A stretch of 64,000 bases of DNA from Yoonia litorea (GTDB taxonomy: Bacteria; Pseudomonadota; Alphaproteobacteria; Rhodobacterales; Rhodobacteraceae): the NCBI RefSeq assembly GCF_900114675.1, contig NZ_FOZM01000001.1, forward strand, positions 310,001-374,000. Direction: 5' to 3'. Positions 43,119 to 52,218 of this stretch are shown piece by piece (position 1 is the stretch's first letter; each line of letters opens with the position of its first letter). The position numbers and the translations under genes were made by a program. Under the pieces are notes generated by a model. It saw only the letters and a program-made list of their open reading frames with translations. It had not been told where the DNA came from and made no database searches.

Positions 43119-43922
43119 ATGTCATTTTCGATTGCAGGCAAGACTGCCATTGTGACCGGTGCCGCCAATGGTGTGGGTTTGGCCATCGGCCGCCATTTCA
43201 TCGAAATGGGCGCAAATGTTGTCTTTGCCGATATGGATGAAAAAAGGCTATGCCACGAAATGGGCGATCAGGCCGACAAAGAAGAAAATGTCAGAATTTT
43301 CTCCGGCGATCTGCGTAAAAGGCTGACAATTGCAAATCTGCTTTCGGCGACCGTAGATGCGTTCGAGCGTGTCGATATTCTGGTCAATGCATCACGACAG
43401 GTGATGGAGACTGACCCACTTGATCCCGATGACACTTCTGTGGACGAGTTGCTGCAGCAAAACACGCTGACGGCCCTGCGCGTCAGTCAGGCCGTCGCGC
43501 GCCGGATGATCAAACAAGCCGACGGCGAAGACGAGGCGAATATCGGTTCCATCGTGAATATCAGTTCGATCGCGGCCCGCCGAACGCATCCTGACTTGCT
43601 GGCCTATTCAATGAGCACAGCAGCGCTTGATCAGATGACGCGTTCGCTGGCTGTTGCTCTCGCCCCGAACGGCATCCGCGTCAACGCGGTTGCCTTCGGA
43701 AGCGTGATGAGTGCCAGCCTTAAGGGTTCTTTGAAGGATCAGGATGACGTGCGTGAGGCCATTGTGGACAACACGCCTCTACATCGCATCGCAAGCCCCG
43801 GCGAGGTTTCCGACGCTGTGCAGTATTTGGCATCGGATGCCTCGGCATTTGTCACTGGACAAATTATTACAGTCGACGGCGGGCGTACCTTGATTGACCC
43901 CGCCGCCGTTGCAGCACACTGA
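43119..43922 (+). CDS. Short-chain dehydrogenase/reductase family protein lacking the catalytic Lys
   Basis: A 267-residue SDR with the cofactor motif TGAANGVGLAIG (residues 13-24), an Asp38 favouring NAD(H), the strand motif N90-A-S (usually NNAG) and catalytic Ser150 and Tyr163. The next active-site residue, the Lys of YxxxK at position 167, is Thr (YSMSTAALDQM). The C-terminal SDYVTGQ-like ASAFVTGQIITVDGG is intact. Loss of Lys should cripple oxidoreductase activity, so its role is uncertain. AAGGAT precedes the ATG. It follows the methyltransferase by 20 bases; the stop abuts the convergent lipoprotein's in TGATCA. Confidence 0.85.
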   Translation: MSFSIAGKTAIVTGAANGVGLAIGRHFIEMGANVVFADMDEKRLCHEMGDQADKEENVRIFSGDLRKRLTIANLLSATVDAFERVDILVNASRQVMETDPLDPDDTSVDELLQQNTLTALRVSQAVARRMIKQADGEDEANIGSIVNISSIAARRTHPDLLAYSMSTAALDQMTRSLAVALAPNGIRVNAVAFGSVMSASLKGSLKDQDDVREAIVDNTPLHRIASPGEVSDAVQYLASDASAFVTGQIITVDGGRTLIDPAAVAAH

Positions 43923-44309
43923 TCACTCAGGGTTTGCGGCGATGCACTGTGCGACCGCTGCGTCGGCCGCACGGCGTTCTGTGGCGAGCCGTTCACGCAG
44001 CGATGTGAGCTTGGCCTGCTCGGCATTCAGGTCAATTGCGACTGGGACTGTTCGGTTGACCGTTTCGGTTTCTTCACAGCTAAACAGAAAAACTGTGCCG
44101 TCAGGATTACGGCCACGGCAAGTGTCTGACACCGTCCGTACCTCTTGGCGCGTTTCAAGCGCGTAGCCTCTTGCGAGGTTTCCTTCAGTCTCCGCAATGA
44201 GTGCCGACAGGACGCGGCTGTCGCGTGTGACTTGGTTGATACATTGCTCGCGCGGTGTCGCGCATGCCGCCAGGAAAGCCAGCGGCAAAATGATGATGGC
44301 AGGGCGCAT
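43923..44309 (-). CDS. Small hypothetical lipoprotein
   Basis: A 128-residue protein starting MRPAIIILPLAFLAACATP, with lipobox LAAC ending at Cys16. The mature part contains four more Cys, a conserved-looking CRGRNPDGTVFLFSC segment and a C-terminal helix likely to form a coiled coil (LNAEQAKLTSLRERLATERRAAD). GGAG precedes the ATG. Similar lipoproteins are seen in other Rhodobacteraceae; no function is known to me. Divergent from hemF. Confidence 0.78.
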   Translation of the reverse strand: MRPAIIILPLAFLAACATPREQCINQVTRDSRVLSALIAETEGNLARGYALETRQEVRTVSDTCRGRNPDGTVFLFSCEETETVNRTVPVAIDLNAEQAKLTSLRERLATERRAADAAVAQCIAANPE

Positions 44310-44408
44310 CTAATTCTCCGGTTTTGTTCTGGATCATCTTAGGTCGATCGTTATGGTGCTCTACGAGCAAAGGATTTGCTATCCAATAACAGCGACTAGG
44401 AACGGCCA

Positions 44409-45287
44409 ATGTCAGACGACTTCGAAGCGGAAAAGAGTAAAGCATCAGCGTGGTTCCGCACGCTCCGCGATGAAATTGTTGCAGCATTTGAGGGGCTTGA
44501 AGACAGCCACACCGGCGGCGGTGAGGCTGGCCGATTTGAAGTGACCGAAACCAAACGCCATTCAGACGACGGATCGGATGCCGGCGGTGGCCTGATGTCG
44601 GTGATGCGAGGCGGCCGGGTCTTTGAGAAGGTGGGTGTGAATGTCTCAACTGTCTATGGCCAGTTGGGCGAGGCTGCGCAAAAGGCGATGGCTGCCCGCG
44701 GCGTGCCTGGCATGGACAGCGATCCACGGTTCTGGGCGTCAGGTATTTCGCTGGTCGCGCATATGCAGAACCCTCATGCCCCCGCTGTTCATATGAACAC
44801 GCGCATGTTCTGGACCCCGCACGCGTGGTGGTTCGGTGGCGGATCGGACTTGAACCCATGCATTGAGTATGATGAGGACACGGCCCATTTCCACGCCACG
44901 CAGAAGGCGCATCTCGATCCTCATGGCGAAGCGCATTATCCGCGCCTGAAGGCATGGGCCGACGAATACTTCTACGTCCCACATCGCGGGCGCGCGCGCG
45001 GTGTTGGGGGCATCTTTATGGATGATTACTGTACGGGCGATTGGGAGGCGGATTTTCAGCTCACCCAGGACATCGGCAAGGCCTTCTTGCCAGCTTATGT
45101 CCCGCTCGTTGAAAAACGAAAGGAAGCCCCGTGGGACGCGGCGGACAAGGACGTCCAACTCATTCACCGCGGGCTCTACGCGGAATACAATCTTGTCTAT
45201 GATCGCGGGACCAAGTTTGGATTGGCCACAGGGCACGACGCCAACGCGGTATTGATGAGCCTGCCGCCACTCGCGAAATGGGTGTAA
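44409..45287 (+). CDS. hemF: Oxygen-dependent coproporphyrinogen III oxidase
   Basis: Converts coproporphyrinogen III to protoporphyrinogen IX with O2. The 292-residue protein has the signature segments FEKVGVNVSTVYG, SLVAHMQNPHAPAVHMNTRMFW near 115, WWFGGGSDLNPC near 140, GRARGVGGIFMDDY near 195 and EYNLVYDRGTKFGL near 258. All are standard for the aerobic enzyme, which is unrelated to the radical-SAM HemN. It lies near hemE and hemC but has its own promoter region. Confidence 0.97.
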   Translation: MSDDFEAEKSKASAWFRTLRDEIVAAFEGLEDSHTGGGEAGRFEVTETKRHSDDGSDAGGGLMSVMRGGRVFEKVGVNVSTVYGQLGEAAQKAMAARGVPGMDSDPRFWASGISLVAHMQNPHAPAVHMNTRMFWTPHAWWFGGGSDLNPCIEYDEDTAHFHATQKAHLDPHGEAHYPRLKAWADEYFYVPHRGRARGVGGIFMDDYCTGDWEADFQLTQDIGKAFLPAYVPLVEKRKEAPWDAADKDVQLIHRGLYAEYNLVYDRGTKFGLATGHDANAVLMSLPPLAKWV

Positions 45288-45288
45288 C

Positions 45289-45660
45289 CTAGTCGACCTG
45301 AATAAATCGGGGTCCGGCGATCTCGCGGTTGGATGAACGTTGTTGCTCGTGCAATTGCGGCACATTTCCTGCCGCGACTTGCGTGAGTATGAGTCTGACC
45401 ATCCAACCGGAAACCTCAGGGCCGATACTGCGGGCCGCAAGTTCGTATGCGGTGTCGGGCGCAATCGCGAGAATTATCCGCGCGGCCCGCATTGCCCGTA
45501 ATCCCTCAGGGAAACCATCACCGGCAGCAGCGTCGAGCGCAGCGGCTTCGGCACTGTTTGCAGGGATAAACGCAATCCACCCCGCCATCAGGATCAGCGC
45601 ACCGATAATTGCCGCGCGCAGACCGTGAAACATAAGGCGCACCGTGAGGGGCAGTTGCAT
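45289..45660 (-). CDS. Hypothetical membrane protein downstream of hemE
   Basis: A 123-residue protein from the ATG at 45660. It has one membrane helix at about residues 13-36, then an Ala-rich soluble region (AEAAALDAAAGDGFPEGLRAMRAARIILAI). It lies 22 bases downstream of the hemE stop on the same strand and is convergent to hemF. Not recognised; perhaps linked to tetrapyrrole synthesis by position only. An alternative start 15 codons upstream would overlap hemE. Confidence 0.68.
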   Translation of the reverse strand: MQLPLTVRLMFHGLRAAIIGALILMAGWIAFIPANSAEAAALDAAAGDGFPEGLRAMRAARIILAIAPDTAYELAARSIGPEVSGWMVRLILTQVAAGNVPQLHEQQRSSNREIAGPRFIQVD

Positions 45661-45682
45661 AAAATGCCGCCTCCAGTGCGGT

Positions 45683-46714
45683 CTATCCGCCGCGGACGGT
45701 ATCAATCATCAATTGCACATTTTCCGGATCGGCATCGGGCGTAATCCCGTGGCCAAGATTGAAGATATGTGGCCCACCAGAGAGTGCCTTGCAGATACGG
45801 CGTGTTTCATCGACCAGTGCTTGACCACCTGTCACCATATGCGAAGATTTGAGGTTGCCCTGCACACAGCCGTCTTTCTGCACATGTTCCGCAACCCACG
45901 CTGCATCGACACCATCGTCGACGGCGACGCAGTCAGCACCGGTCGCGGCATGTACGCCAGCATACTTCGTACCGGCCCCGCGTGGGAATGCGATGACCGG
46001 GATGCCTGGATGCATTTCCTTGATTGCCGCTGTGATGCGTTGCATCGGCTTGATCGAGAATTCGGTGAAATCGTCGCCTTCAAGCGAGCCTGCCCAACTG
46101 TCAAAGATTTTGACCACCTCGGCACCCGCTTCGATCTGTTTGGAGAGATAGAGGATTGTGCCCTCTGTCAGCTGGTTGATGATGCCTTCAAAGACAGGAC
46201 GGTTCTCGGCCTTAAGCGCATGGGCCGGGCCCTGATCCGGTGTGCCGCGTCCGGCGATCATGTAGGTGGCCACGGTCCACGGTGCGCCTGCAAATCCGAT
46301 CAGCGTCGTCTCATCAGGCAATTCGCGGGACAGGATTTTCACCGTTTCATAGACGGGGTTGAGGGTCTCGTGGATCTCTTCCAGCGGCTTCAACTTGGCC
46401 AGTTCATCTGCGGTCGTAATGGTTGAAAGGCGCGGGCCTTCCCCGGTGACAAACCACAAATCTGCCCCCATCGCCTGCGGCAAAAGCAGGATATCGGCAA
46501 AGAGGATTGCGGCATCAAAACCGTAGCGACGGATTGGTTGCAACGTGACCTCAGCAGCGAGTTCCGGATTATAGCAAAGCGACAGGAAATCACCGGCTTC
46601 AGCGCGGGTGGCGCGATATTCTGGCAGGTATCGTCCGGCTTGGCGCATCATCCAGATCGGCGGAGTTGGAAGTGTTTCGCCGGCAAGGGCCCTCAGAATC
46701 GTTTTTTGCGCCAT
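45683..46714 (-). CDS. hemE: Uroporphyrinogen decarboxylase
   Basis: Removes the four acetate carboxyls of uroporphyrinogen III. The 343-residue protein has the two PROSITE-type patterns: [17 protein letters not shown] near residue 18 and [14 protein letters not shown] near 142. The catalytic Asp lies in [14 protein letters not shown], and the DSWAG segment follows near 210. Divergent from hemC, with 95 bases between, the usual alphaproteobacterial arrangement. Confidence 0.97.
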   Translation of the reverse strand: MAQKTILRALAGETLPTPPIWMMRQAGRYLPEYRATRAEAGDFLSLCYNPELAAEVTLQPIRRYGFDAAILFADILLLPQAMGADLWFVTGEGPRLSTITTADELAKLKPLEEIHETLNPVYETVKILSRELPDETTLIGFAGAPWTVATYMIAGRGTPDQGPAHALKAENRPVFEGIINQLTEGTILYLSKQIEAGAEVVKIFDSWAGSLEGDDFTEFSIKPMQRITAAIKEMHPGIPVIAFPRGAGTKYAGVHAATGADCVAVDDGVDAAWVAEHVQKDGCVQGNLKSSHMVTGGQALVDETRRICKALSGGPHIFNLGHGITPDADPENVQLMIDTVRGG

Positions 46715-46809
46715 AGTCTGTCCTTTTTCACTGCATCTGTGGTCCCAATTGGCGAAGATGAAGTCAAGGGGAGTTGTCAGGCTAGATTGACAGGTCTAAC
46801 ACTCCTAAC

Positions 46810-47745
46810 ATGACATTTGCACGACCCACCCCCGCATCACCATTCAACATCGGCACCCGTGGTTCTCCGCTGGCCTTGGCGCAAGCACATGAGACGCGCG
46901 CGCGGCTGATGGCCGCGTATGACCTGCCAGAGGATGCCTTTGCGATCTGCATCATCAAGGTGACGGGCGACGCCATTCAGGACCGCCCGCTGAAGGAAAT
47001 CGGCGGCAAGGGCCTGTTCACCCGCGAGATTGAAGAGGCGCTGCTCGATGGCTCTATCGACATCGCGGTGCATTCGATGAAGGACATGCCGGTGGAACAG
47101 CCCGGCGGGTTGCTGCTCGACACCTATCTGCCGCGCGAGGACGTGCGGGATGCCTTTGTCTCGCTCACCGCCAAGGGGCTAAGCGATCTGGCCGAGGGTG
47201 CGACGGTCGGCACCTCATCCCTGCGGCGGCGGTCGCAACTGCTGGCACAGCGGCCTGATCTGAACGTGGTGGAGTTCCGCGGCAACGTGCAGACCCGCCT
47301 GCGCAAGCTGAACGAAGGCGTGGCCGAGGCGACGTTTCTTGCCATGGCGGGGCTGAACCGGTTGAACATGACCGATGTGCCGCGCACGGCGATTGACCCT
47401 GACGAGATGCTGCCAGCGGTGGCGCAAGGGGCCATCGGGATCGAACGGCGCGGCGATGATATGCGCGCGGCCGAGATGCTGGCCGCGATCCATGACGGCC
47501 CCACAGGGCAGAGGCTCGCGGCCGAACGCAGCTTCCTCGCGCATCTGGACGGGTCCTGCGAGACGCCCATCGGCGGGCTGGCGGAACTCGACGGCGGGTC
47601 GCTGCGGCTGCGGGGAGAGATCCTGCGGACCGACGGGACAGCGGTTTACAGCGATGATGTGACCGGAGCCATCGAGGACGGGGCCGAGATGGGGCGCGTT
47701 ATGGCGGAGAAGCTGCTGGCACAGGCGGGGCCGGGGTTCTTTTAG
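46810..47745 (+). CDS. hemC: Hydroxymethylbilane synthase (porphobilinogen deaminase)
   Basis: Joins four porphobilinogens into hydroxymethylbilane. The 311-residue protein has NIGTRGSPLALAQAHETR at residues 13-30, the catalytic Asp in SIDIAVHSMKDMP near 90, VGTSSLRRRSQ near 137, and the dipyrromethane-binding Cys in DGSCETPIGG near 247. The start is ATG at 46810, without a strong ribosome-binding site. Third-codon positions look richer in G and C than in hemE and hemF, although the gene sits where expected next to hemE. Confidence 0.97.
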   Translation: MTFARPTPASPFNIGTRGSPLALAQAHETRARLMAAYDLPEDAFAICIIKVTGDAIQDRPLKEIGGKGLFTREIEEALLDGSIDIAVHSMKDMPVEQPGGLLLDTYLPREDVRDAFVSLTAKGLSDLAEGATVGTSSLRRRSQLLAQRPDLNVVEFRGNVQTRLRKLNEGVAEATFLAMAGLNRLNMTDVPRTAIDPDEMLPAVAQGAIGIERRGDDMRAAEMLAAIHDGPTGQRLAAERSFLAHLDGSCETPIGGLAELDGGSLRLRGEILRTDGTAVYSDDVTGAIEDGAEMGRVMAEKLLAQAGPGFF

Positions 47746-47774
47746 AGACACACCGATCAGCGAACGGCGGGTTT

Positions 47775-47817
47775 GAGCCCATCCTGTCCCGCGCCCGCCC
47801 GGCGCGTGAATGGGTTC
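47775..47817 (+). terminator. Two-part hairpin downstream of hemC
   Basis: Outer arms GAGCCCAT (47775-47782) and ATGGGTTC (47810-47817), one G-U pair, enclose a tight inner stem CGCGCC (47790-47795) / GGCGCG (47801-47806). It starts 30 bases after the hemC stop. No T tract follows, so termination is plausible but unproven. Confidence 0.45.
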
Positions 47818-47928
47818 AGGATTCAGAGAGCGGGCCTCGCGTATTGATGTCGCGACACAAACCAGCCAAACTTAAACTGGATAGGAATGGCGCCGCGTTG
47901 CGGCACGGCTAGTACAGGGAGCCTGGAA

Positions 47929-48843
47929 ATGCGTCGCGCGTTACTCGTTTTCCTCGCGATTTCGGTGGGCCTGGTACTGCTTCTCATGGCCCCTCGCGCA
48001 TTCAAGGATTTCTCGCGTCATCCCTTGGCCGGCCCGACACTTGATCAGCTGGAATACGCCGAAGTCAGTTTTCTCAACGGTGATCTCCGCCTTGGCGGGA
48101 TGATGTTTCTTCCCGACGGCGAAGGGCCATTTCCGGCGGCGGTCCTCATTCGCGGATCGGGACCAAGTCGTCGCGACCACACCTGGTATCTGATAATCGC
48201 TCAGGAGCTTCAATCCAAGGGAATAGCGATCTTACTGCCTGACAAGCGCGGGTCCGAACAATCCGGTGGAGACTGGCGCGACACGAGCCTTGAAGAGCTT
48301 GCAACCGATACAGAGGCTGCGTTCCGATATGCAACGCAGGTTCCGGCAATTGATCCACAACGAATTGGCTTGCTAGGAATGAGTCAGGGGGGATGGATCG
48401 CTCCTGTTGCTGCGTCGAACAATCCGGACGTCTCGTTTGTCGTCAGCATGTCTGGCGCGGGTGTCACAACTGATGAACAATTGCTTTTCGAAGAGATCAA
48501 CAACATCGAAGAGATTGGAACCTATCGTTTCGTCGCCAAGTTGGTGGCACCGATCACAGTGCGAGGCATCAAGCAGCGCGACACATGGCGCGCTCTGGCT
48601 GGGTTCGACCCGATGATGTATTGGGCCAAGGTTTATGCTCCCGTGTTCGCAGCGTTTGGCGAGGGCGATCGCAGTGTCCCGGTAGACGAAAGCGTCCAGC
48701 GTTTTGAAGCCCTTCCCTACGATATCACGCTGAGGATCTATCCGGACGGCGGGCATGGCCTGACTGATCCCGACACAGGACGCGTTCAGCAATCCTATCT
48801 CGACGATCTGATTGCTTTCGTGTCGAGCGCGACATCCCAATGA
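47929..48843 (+). CDS. Membrane-anchored or exported alpha/beta hydrolase
   Basis: A 304-residue hydrolase. The N-terminal MRRALLVFLAISVGLVLLLMAPRAF is a membrane segment. The nucleophile elbow is GMSQGGW near residue 149 (Ser), with Asp in GEGDRSVPVDE and His in DGGHGLTDPD. This resembles the dienelactone-hydrolase / S9 peptidase-like group often annotated as serine aminopeptidase S33, but the substrate is unknown. The ATG at 47929 has AGGGAG upstream; an earlier in-frame start would put 14 extra residues before the helix. Lies alone between hemC and the GlcD-like gene. Confidence 0.8.
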   Translation: MRRALLVFLAISVGLVLLLMAPRAFKDFSRHPLAGPTLDQLEYAEVSFLNGDLRLGGMMFLPDGEGPFPAAVLIRGSGPSRRDHTWYLIIAQELQSKGIAILLPDKRGSEQSGGDWRDTSLEELATDTEAAFRYATQVPAIDPQRIGLLGMSQGGWIAPVAASNNPDVSFVVSMSGAGVTTDEQLLFEEINNIEEIGTYRFVAKLVAPITVRGIKQRDTWRALAGFDPMMYWAKVYAPVFAAFGEGDRSVPVDESVQRFEALPYDITLRIYPDGGHGLTDPDTGRVQQSYLDDLIAFVSSATSQ

Positions 48844-48985
48844 CCTCGGCACTGGCGAGCACGTGATCAGGAACTGGTGACGCGGCATCCCATCAAAAAA
48901 AGGCCGGTTGTCGCAGATACCGGGCGTTCGATTATTGGAATCGAACGACGGCTTCGTCCGCAGAGCCGCCATTCCAATCTCCTTT

Positions 48986-50398
48986 CTAGACCCCCGGAAT
49001 CACCTTCCCCGGGTTCAGAATATTATGCGGGTCGAGCGCCCGTTTCACCGCCCGCATCGCCTCCAGCGCCACGGGGTCTTTGCGCCTGCGCATGGTCTCT
49101 AGCTTGGATACCCCGATCCCGTGTTCGGCGCTGAACGACCCGCCGAGTTCCTGCACCACGTCCTCGACCGCTTCGGTCAGCGCATCAATCACCGCCGGAT
49201 CATTGCGGCTGATGTAGCTGGTGTGGTGGATGTTTCCGTCGCCCAAGTGCGCCACGATCACCTCGGACGCGCCCGCGTCGATGGCCTTGATGCGCGGCGT
49301 CAGCCGCCGTTCGAATTCGGCGATCTTGTCCAGCGGCAGGCAGACGTCGGTATTCACGAAGACCCCGCCGAAAAAGGCGACCTCTCCCGCGTCCTCGCGC
49401 CGTTTCCACATCTCGCGCCGTTGGGTTTCGTTCTGCGCGATCACTGTGTCCAGCACGGTGCCGTCCTCCAGCATGGCCCCCAGCGTGTCTTCCAGTAGCG
49501 CGGTCACCGGCAGGCTGCCGTCGTCATTTGGCACCGCGTCGCGGGCAAGGGTGGCGGCAACCTCGACCATGATGTTGACGTCATAGCTTTGGTCAAAGGG
49601 GGCGGCGGCATCGGGGAAGAGCTCGCGGTGTTTGTCAATATAGCTGCGCGGCATGTATTCGAACGCTTCAACCCCGCCGCCGGTTTCGTCTTGCAGCTTG
49701 TGCAGGAGCGACAGCGCATCGGCGAGGCTGGCAACGGCCACCATCGCGGTCGCATAGGCGCGGGGTTTGGGTTTCAGCTTCAGCACCGCTGCAGTGATGA
49801 TGCCCAGCGTGCCCTCGGCCCCGATCATCAGGTTGCGCAGATCAAGGCCAGAGTTGTCCTTGTGCAACGCCGACATCAGGTTCATCACCCGCCCGTCTGC
49901 CAGCACGACCTCCAGCCCGAGGCACAGCCCACGCGTACTGCCATAACGCACCACATTGATCCCGCCTGCGTTGGTGGACAGCAGCCCGCCGATCATGGCC
50001 GATCCCTTGGCACCAAGCGTGAGCGGAAAGATCAGGCCATGTTCGGACGCCGCATCGTGCAGGTCCGACAGGATCACACCTGCACCGACAGTTGCCGTGC
50101 GGGCCTCGGGGTTGATTTCGGTGATTTTGTTGAGGCGTTCGACCGACAACATGATCGCCCCATCCGCCTTGGTTGCGCCTGTGAGTCCCGTACGGCCTGA
50201 TGCTGGCACAACAGGGGTTTTCGTTGCATTGGCAATCTTTAGCACAGCCGAGACTTCGCCCGTGTTCGCGGGCTTCACGACCGCAAGCGGAGTGGACGTA
50301 TAGCCCCCTGTCCAGTCCTTGCCATAGGGGGCGGCGTCCGGTCCGGTCAGAACACGGTCTGCGCCAATCTCCTTCGCAATTTGGTCGAGAACAGTCAT
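48986..50398 (-). CDS. FAD-linked 2-hydroxyacid dehydrogenase (GlcD/D2HGDH-like)
   Basis: A 470-residue FAD-binding type 4 oxidoreductase with the vanillyl-alcohol-oxidase fold, a paralogue of GlcD at 1676-3109. PASGRTGLTGATKA near residue 65 and GLSLTLGAKGSAMIGGLLSTNAGG-like stretches bind FAD; HLGDGNIHH near 376 and SAEHGIG near 432 form the substrate/metal site. It lacks neighbouring GlcE or GlcF genes, so D-lactate or D-2-hydroxyglutarate is a likelier substrate than glycolate. Its base composition appears more GC-rich than that of the flanking hydrolase gene. Confidence 0.87.
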   Translation of the reverse strand: MTVLDQIAKEIGADRVLTGPDAAPYGKDWTGGYTSTPLAVVKPANTGEVSAVLKIANATKTPVVPASGRTGLTGATKADGAIMLSVERLNKITEINPEARTATVGAGVILSDLHDAASEHGLIFPLTLGAKGSAMIGGLLSTNAGGINVVRYGSTRGLCLGLEVVLADGRVMNLMSALHKDNSGLDLRNLMIGAEGTLGIITAAVLKLKPKPRAYATAMVAVASLADALSLLHKLQDETGGGVEAFEYMPRSYIDKHRELFPDAAAPFDQSYDVNIMVEVAATLARDAVPNDDGSLPVTALLEDTLGAMLEDGTVLDTVIAQNETQRREMWKRREDAGEVAFFGGVFVNTDVCLPLDKIAEFERRLTPRIKAIDAGASEVIVAHLGDGNIHHTSYISRNDPAVIDALTEAVEDVVQELGGSFSAEHGIGVSKLETMRRRKDPVALEAMRAVKRALDPHNILNPGKVIPGV

Positions 50399-50455
50399 GG
50401 CTTCCCCCTCACGTATCGTGGTTAACGCTAGCGCCTAACGCGCGCGGGCGGAAGC

Positions 50456-50998
50456 TCATGATCGGGTCAGATCGGCCTTGTGCAGCACATAGGTTGTGCA
50501 GTCCTCATCATAATGCCTTTCGATGCTGCGAAACTGCATCCCGATGCGTTTCATGACCCTGTGAGAGTTGATGTTGCGCTGGTCTGCAACCGCGATGACA
50601 TGATCAACACCGACCACATCAAAGGCATACCGCGCCGCGGCAAGCCCTGCCTCGGTCGCATATCCTTTTCCGGTTGCTGCGGTCGCGAGCCGCCAGCCGA
50701 TCTCCAGTTCGGCGCCTTCGATGAGACTTACATTTTGGACGCAGGCGGCGCCGATAATGGTGTCGGTTTTGCGCAAAAAGATCGACCACCAGCCATAGCC
50801 AAGCCTCGCCCACCGCTCTTGCACTCGTGCGATGCCCGCCCGCGTTTCGTCAAGGGATTGCGGGTCTCCGCTTGACAGGAACTCCATCACTTCCGGCTCA
50901 TTGTTAATCGCGTTCAAAGCAGTCGCGTGATCCGGTGCAAACGGTTCAAGCCGCAGGCGCTTCGTTGTGATGGTCGTGTTTGGGGAAAGCTCGGACAT
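50456..50998 (-). CDS. GNAT family N-acetyltransferase
   Basis: A 180-residue acetyltransferase of the RimJ/RimL-like group. It starts TTKRLRLEPFAPDHATAL; the acetyl-CoA loop is in RLATAATGKGYATEAGLAAARYAF near residue 100-123, and the last strand follows VIAVADQRNINSHRVMKRIGM, typical of this group. Substrate unknown: a ribosomal-protein N-terminus or a small amine. The ATG at 50998 gives the normal length; the frame is open 10 codons upstream. Confidence 0.85.
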   Translation of the reverse strand: MSELSPNTTITTKRLRLEPFAPDHATALNAINNEPEVMEFLSSGDPQSLDETRAGIARVQERWARLGYGWWSIFLRKTDTIIGAACVQNVSLIEGAELEIGWRLATAATGKGYATEAGLAAARYAFDVVGVDHVIAVADQRNINSHRVMKRIGMQFRSIERHYDEDCTTYVLHKADLTRS

Positions 50999-51043
50999 GC
51001 AGACTAATCTGTCATGCTGTCGTTGCATAGGGAAGAGTGGTGG

Positions 51044-51120
<77 letters not shown>

Positions 51121-51202
51121 GAACCACGAGCGACCGATTACGAAATGCCGCTCTGGGTGTCAAACCGATTCTGACCGCTGCGTGATCGAAATTCGTATCC
51201 AC

Positions 51203-52213
51203 TCAGTCGTACCGCAGCTCGGACGCCTTTCCCCTGAAGACGAAGTAGGACAATACCGTGTACCCCATGATCGTCGGCAAGACGATGCAGGTGCCGATGA
51301 GGATGATAAACAGGCTTTCAGGCGCGCTTGCTGCCTCGTAAATCGTGATCTGATCGGGAACCACAAACGGATAGAAGCTGTAGGCCATGCCTCCGAATGC
51401 CATGACCCAAAGCGCGGTCGCAGCCGCAAAAGGCAACCAGGAGAAGCGGTCCTCGGCGAAAGGCATCTTCCGCAACATCGCCCAGAGCGCGTAGACGAGG
51501 GCTGCGGAGAGGATTGGCAAAGGTGACAGGTAAAGCGCTTCGGGCCAACTGAACCATTTGTCAAAAATCCGCGCGCTCACGAAAGGTGTCGCCAGCGAAA
51601 TCGCACCGATACCCAACACAAGCCCCCAGATGCCGCCCTTGGCCCACTCAACGGCTTTGATCTGCAATGCGCCAGCCGTTTTATGGATCACCCAAGTCGC
51701 ACCGATGAAGCTATAGCCAACCGTGAGGAACACTGCTGTCAGCAATGCAAATCCGACGTTGATCCATGTCCACTCCAGCCCCATGACATACATGCCGAGC
51801 ATGAAACCTTGGCTAAGCGACGTCATCAGCGACCCGACGAAGAAGGCGTTGTTCCAAAGTCGTTTATGCGGCGTTGGAGCCTTTGCGCGGAACTCGAAGG
51901 CAACCCCGCGCAGAATAAGGCCAATCAGCATGATGGCCACCGGCAGATACAGCGCGGTCAGGATTGCGCCATGTGCCGAGGGAAAGGCGACCAGCAAGAG
52001 CCCCACTGCCAAGACCAACCACGTTTCGTTGGCGTCCCAGAACGGGCCGATTGAGGCGATCATCCTGTCTTTTTCATCCTCTCCGGCGAGAGGGAACAGA
52101 ACCCCGACGCCCAGGTCAAACCCGTCCAGAACGACGTAGATAAGGATCGAGACACCCATTAACCCGGCAAAGACGAAGGGCAGCCAGATCGCAGGGTCAC
52201 CAAAGTAATACAT
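51203..52213 (-). CDS. cydB: Cytochrome bd-type quinol oxidase subunit II
   Basis: Second subunit of the bd oxidase, 336 residues with about eight helices. The N-terminus has the family pattern WLPFVFAGLMGVSILIYVVLDGFDLGVGVLFP, with the conserved Asp that pairs with subunit I, followed by IASIGPFWDANETWLVLAVGLLLVAFP. Five bases separate it from cydA. No small cydX-like gene is visible between cydB and the tRNA gene. Confidence 0.95.
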   Translation of the reverse strand: MYYFGDPAIWLPFVFAGLMGVSILIYVVLDGFDLGVGVLFPLAGEDEKDRMIASIGPFWDANETWLVLAVGLLLVAFPSAHGAILTALYLPVAIMLIGLILRGVAFEFRAKAPTPHKRLWNNAFFVGSLMTSLSQGFMLGMYVMGLEWTWINVGFALLTAVFLTVGYSFIGATWVIHKTAGALQIKAVEWAKGGIWGLVLGIGAISLATPFVSARIFDKWFSWPEALYLSPLPILSAALVYALWAMLRKMPFAEDRFSWLPFAAATALWVMAFGGMAYSFYPFVVPDQITIYEAASAPESLFIILIGTCIVLPTIMGYTVLSYFVFRGKASELRYD

Positions 52214-52218
52214 TATCG

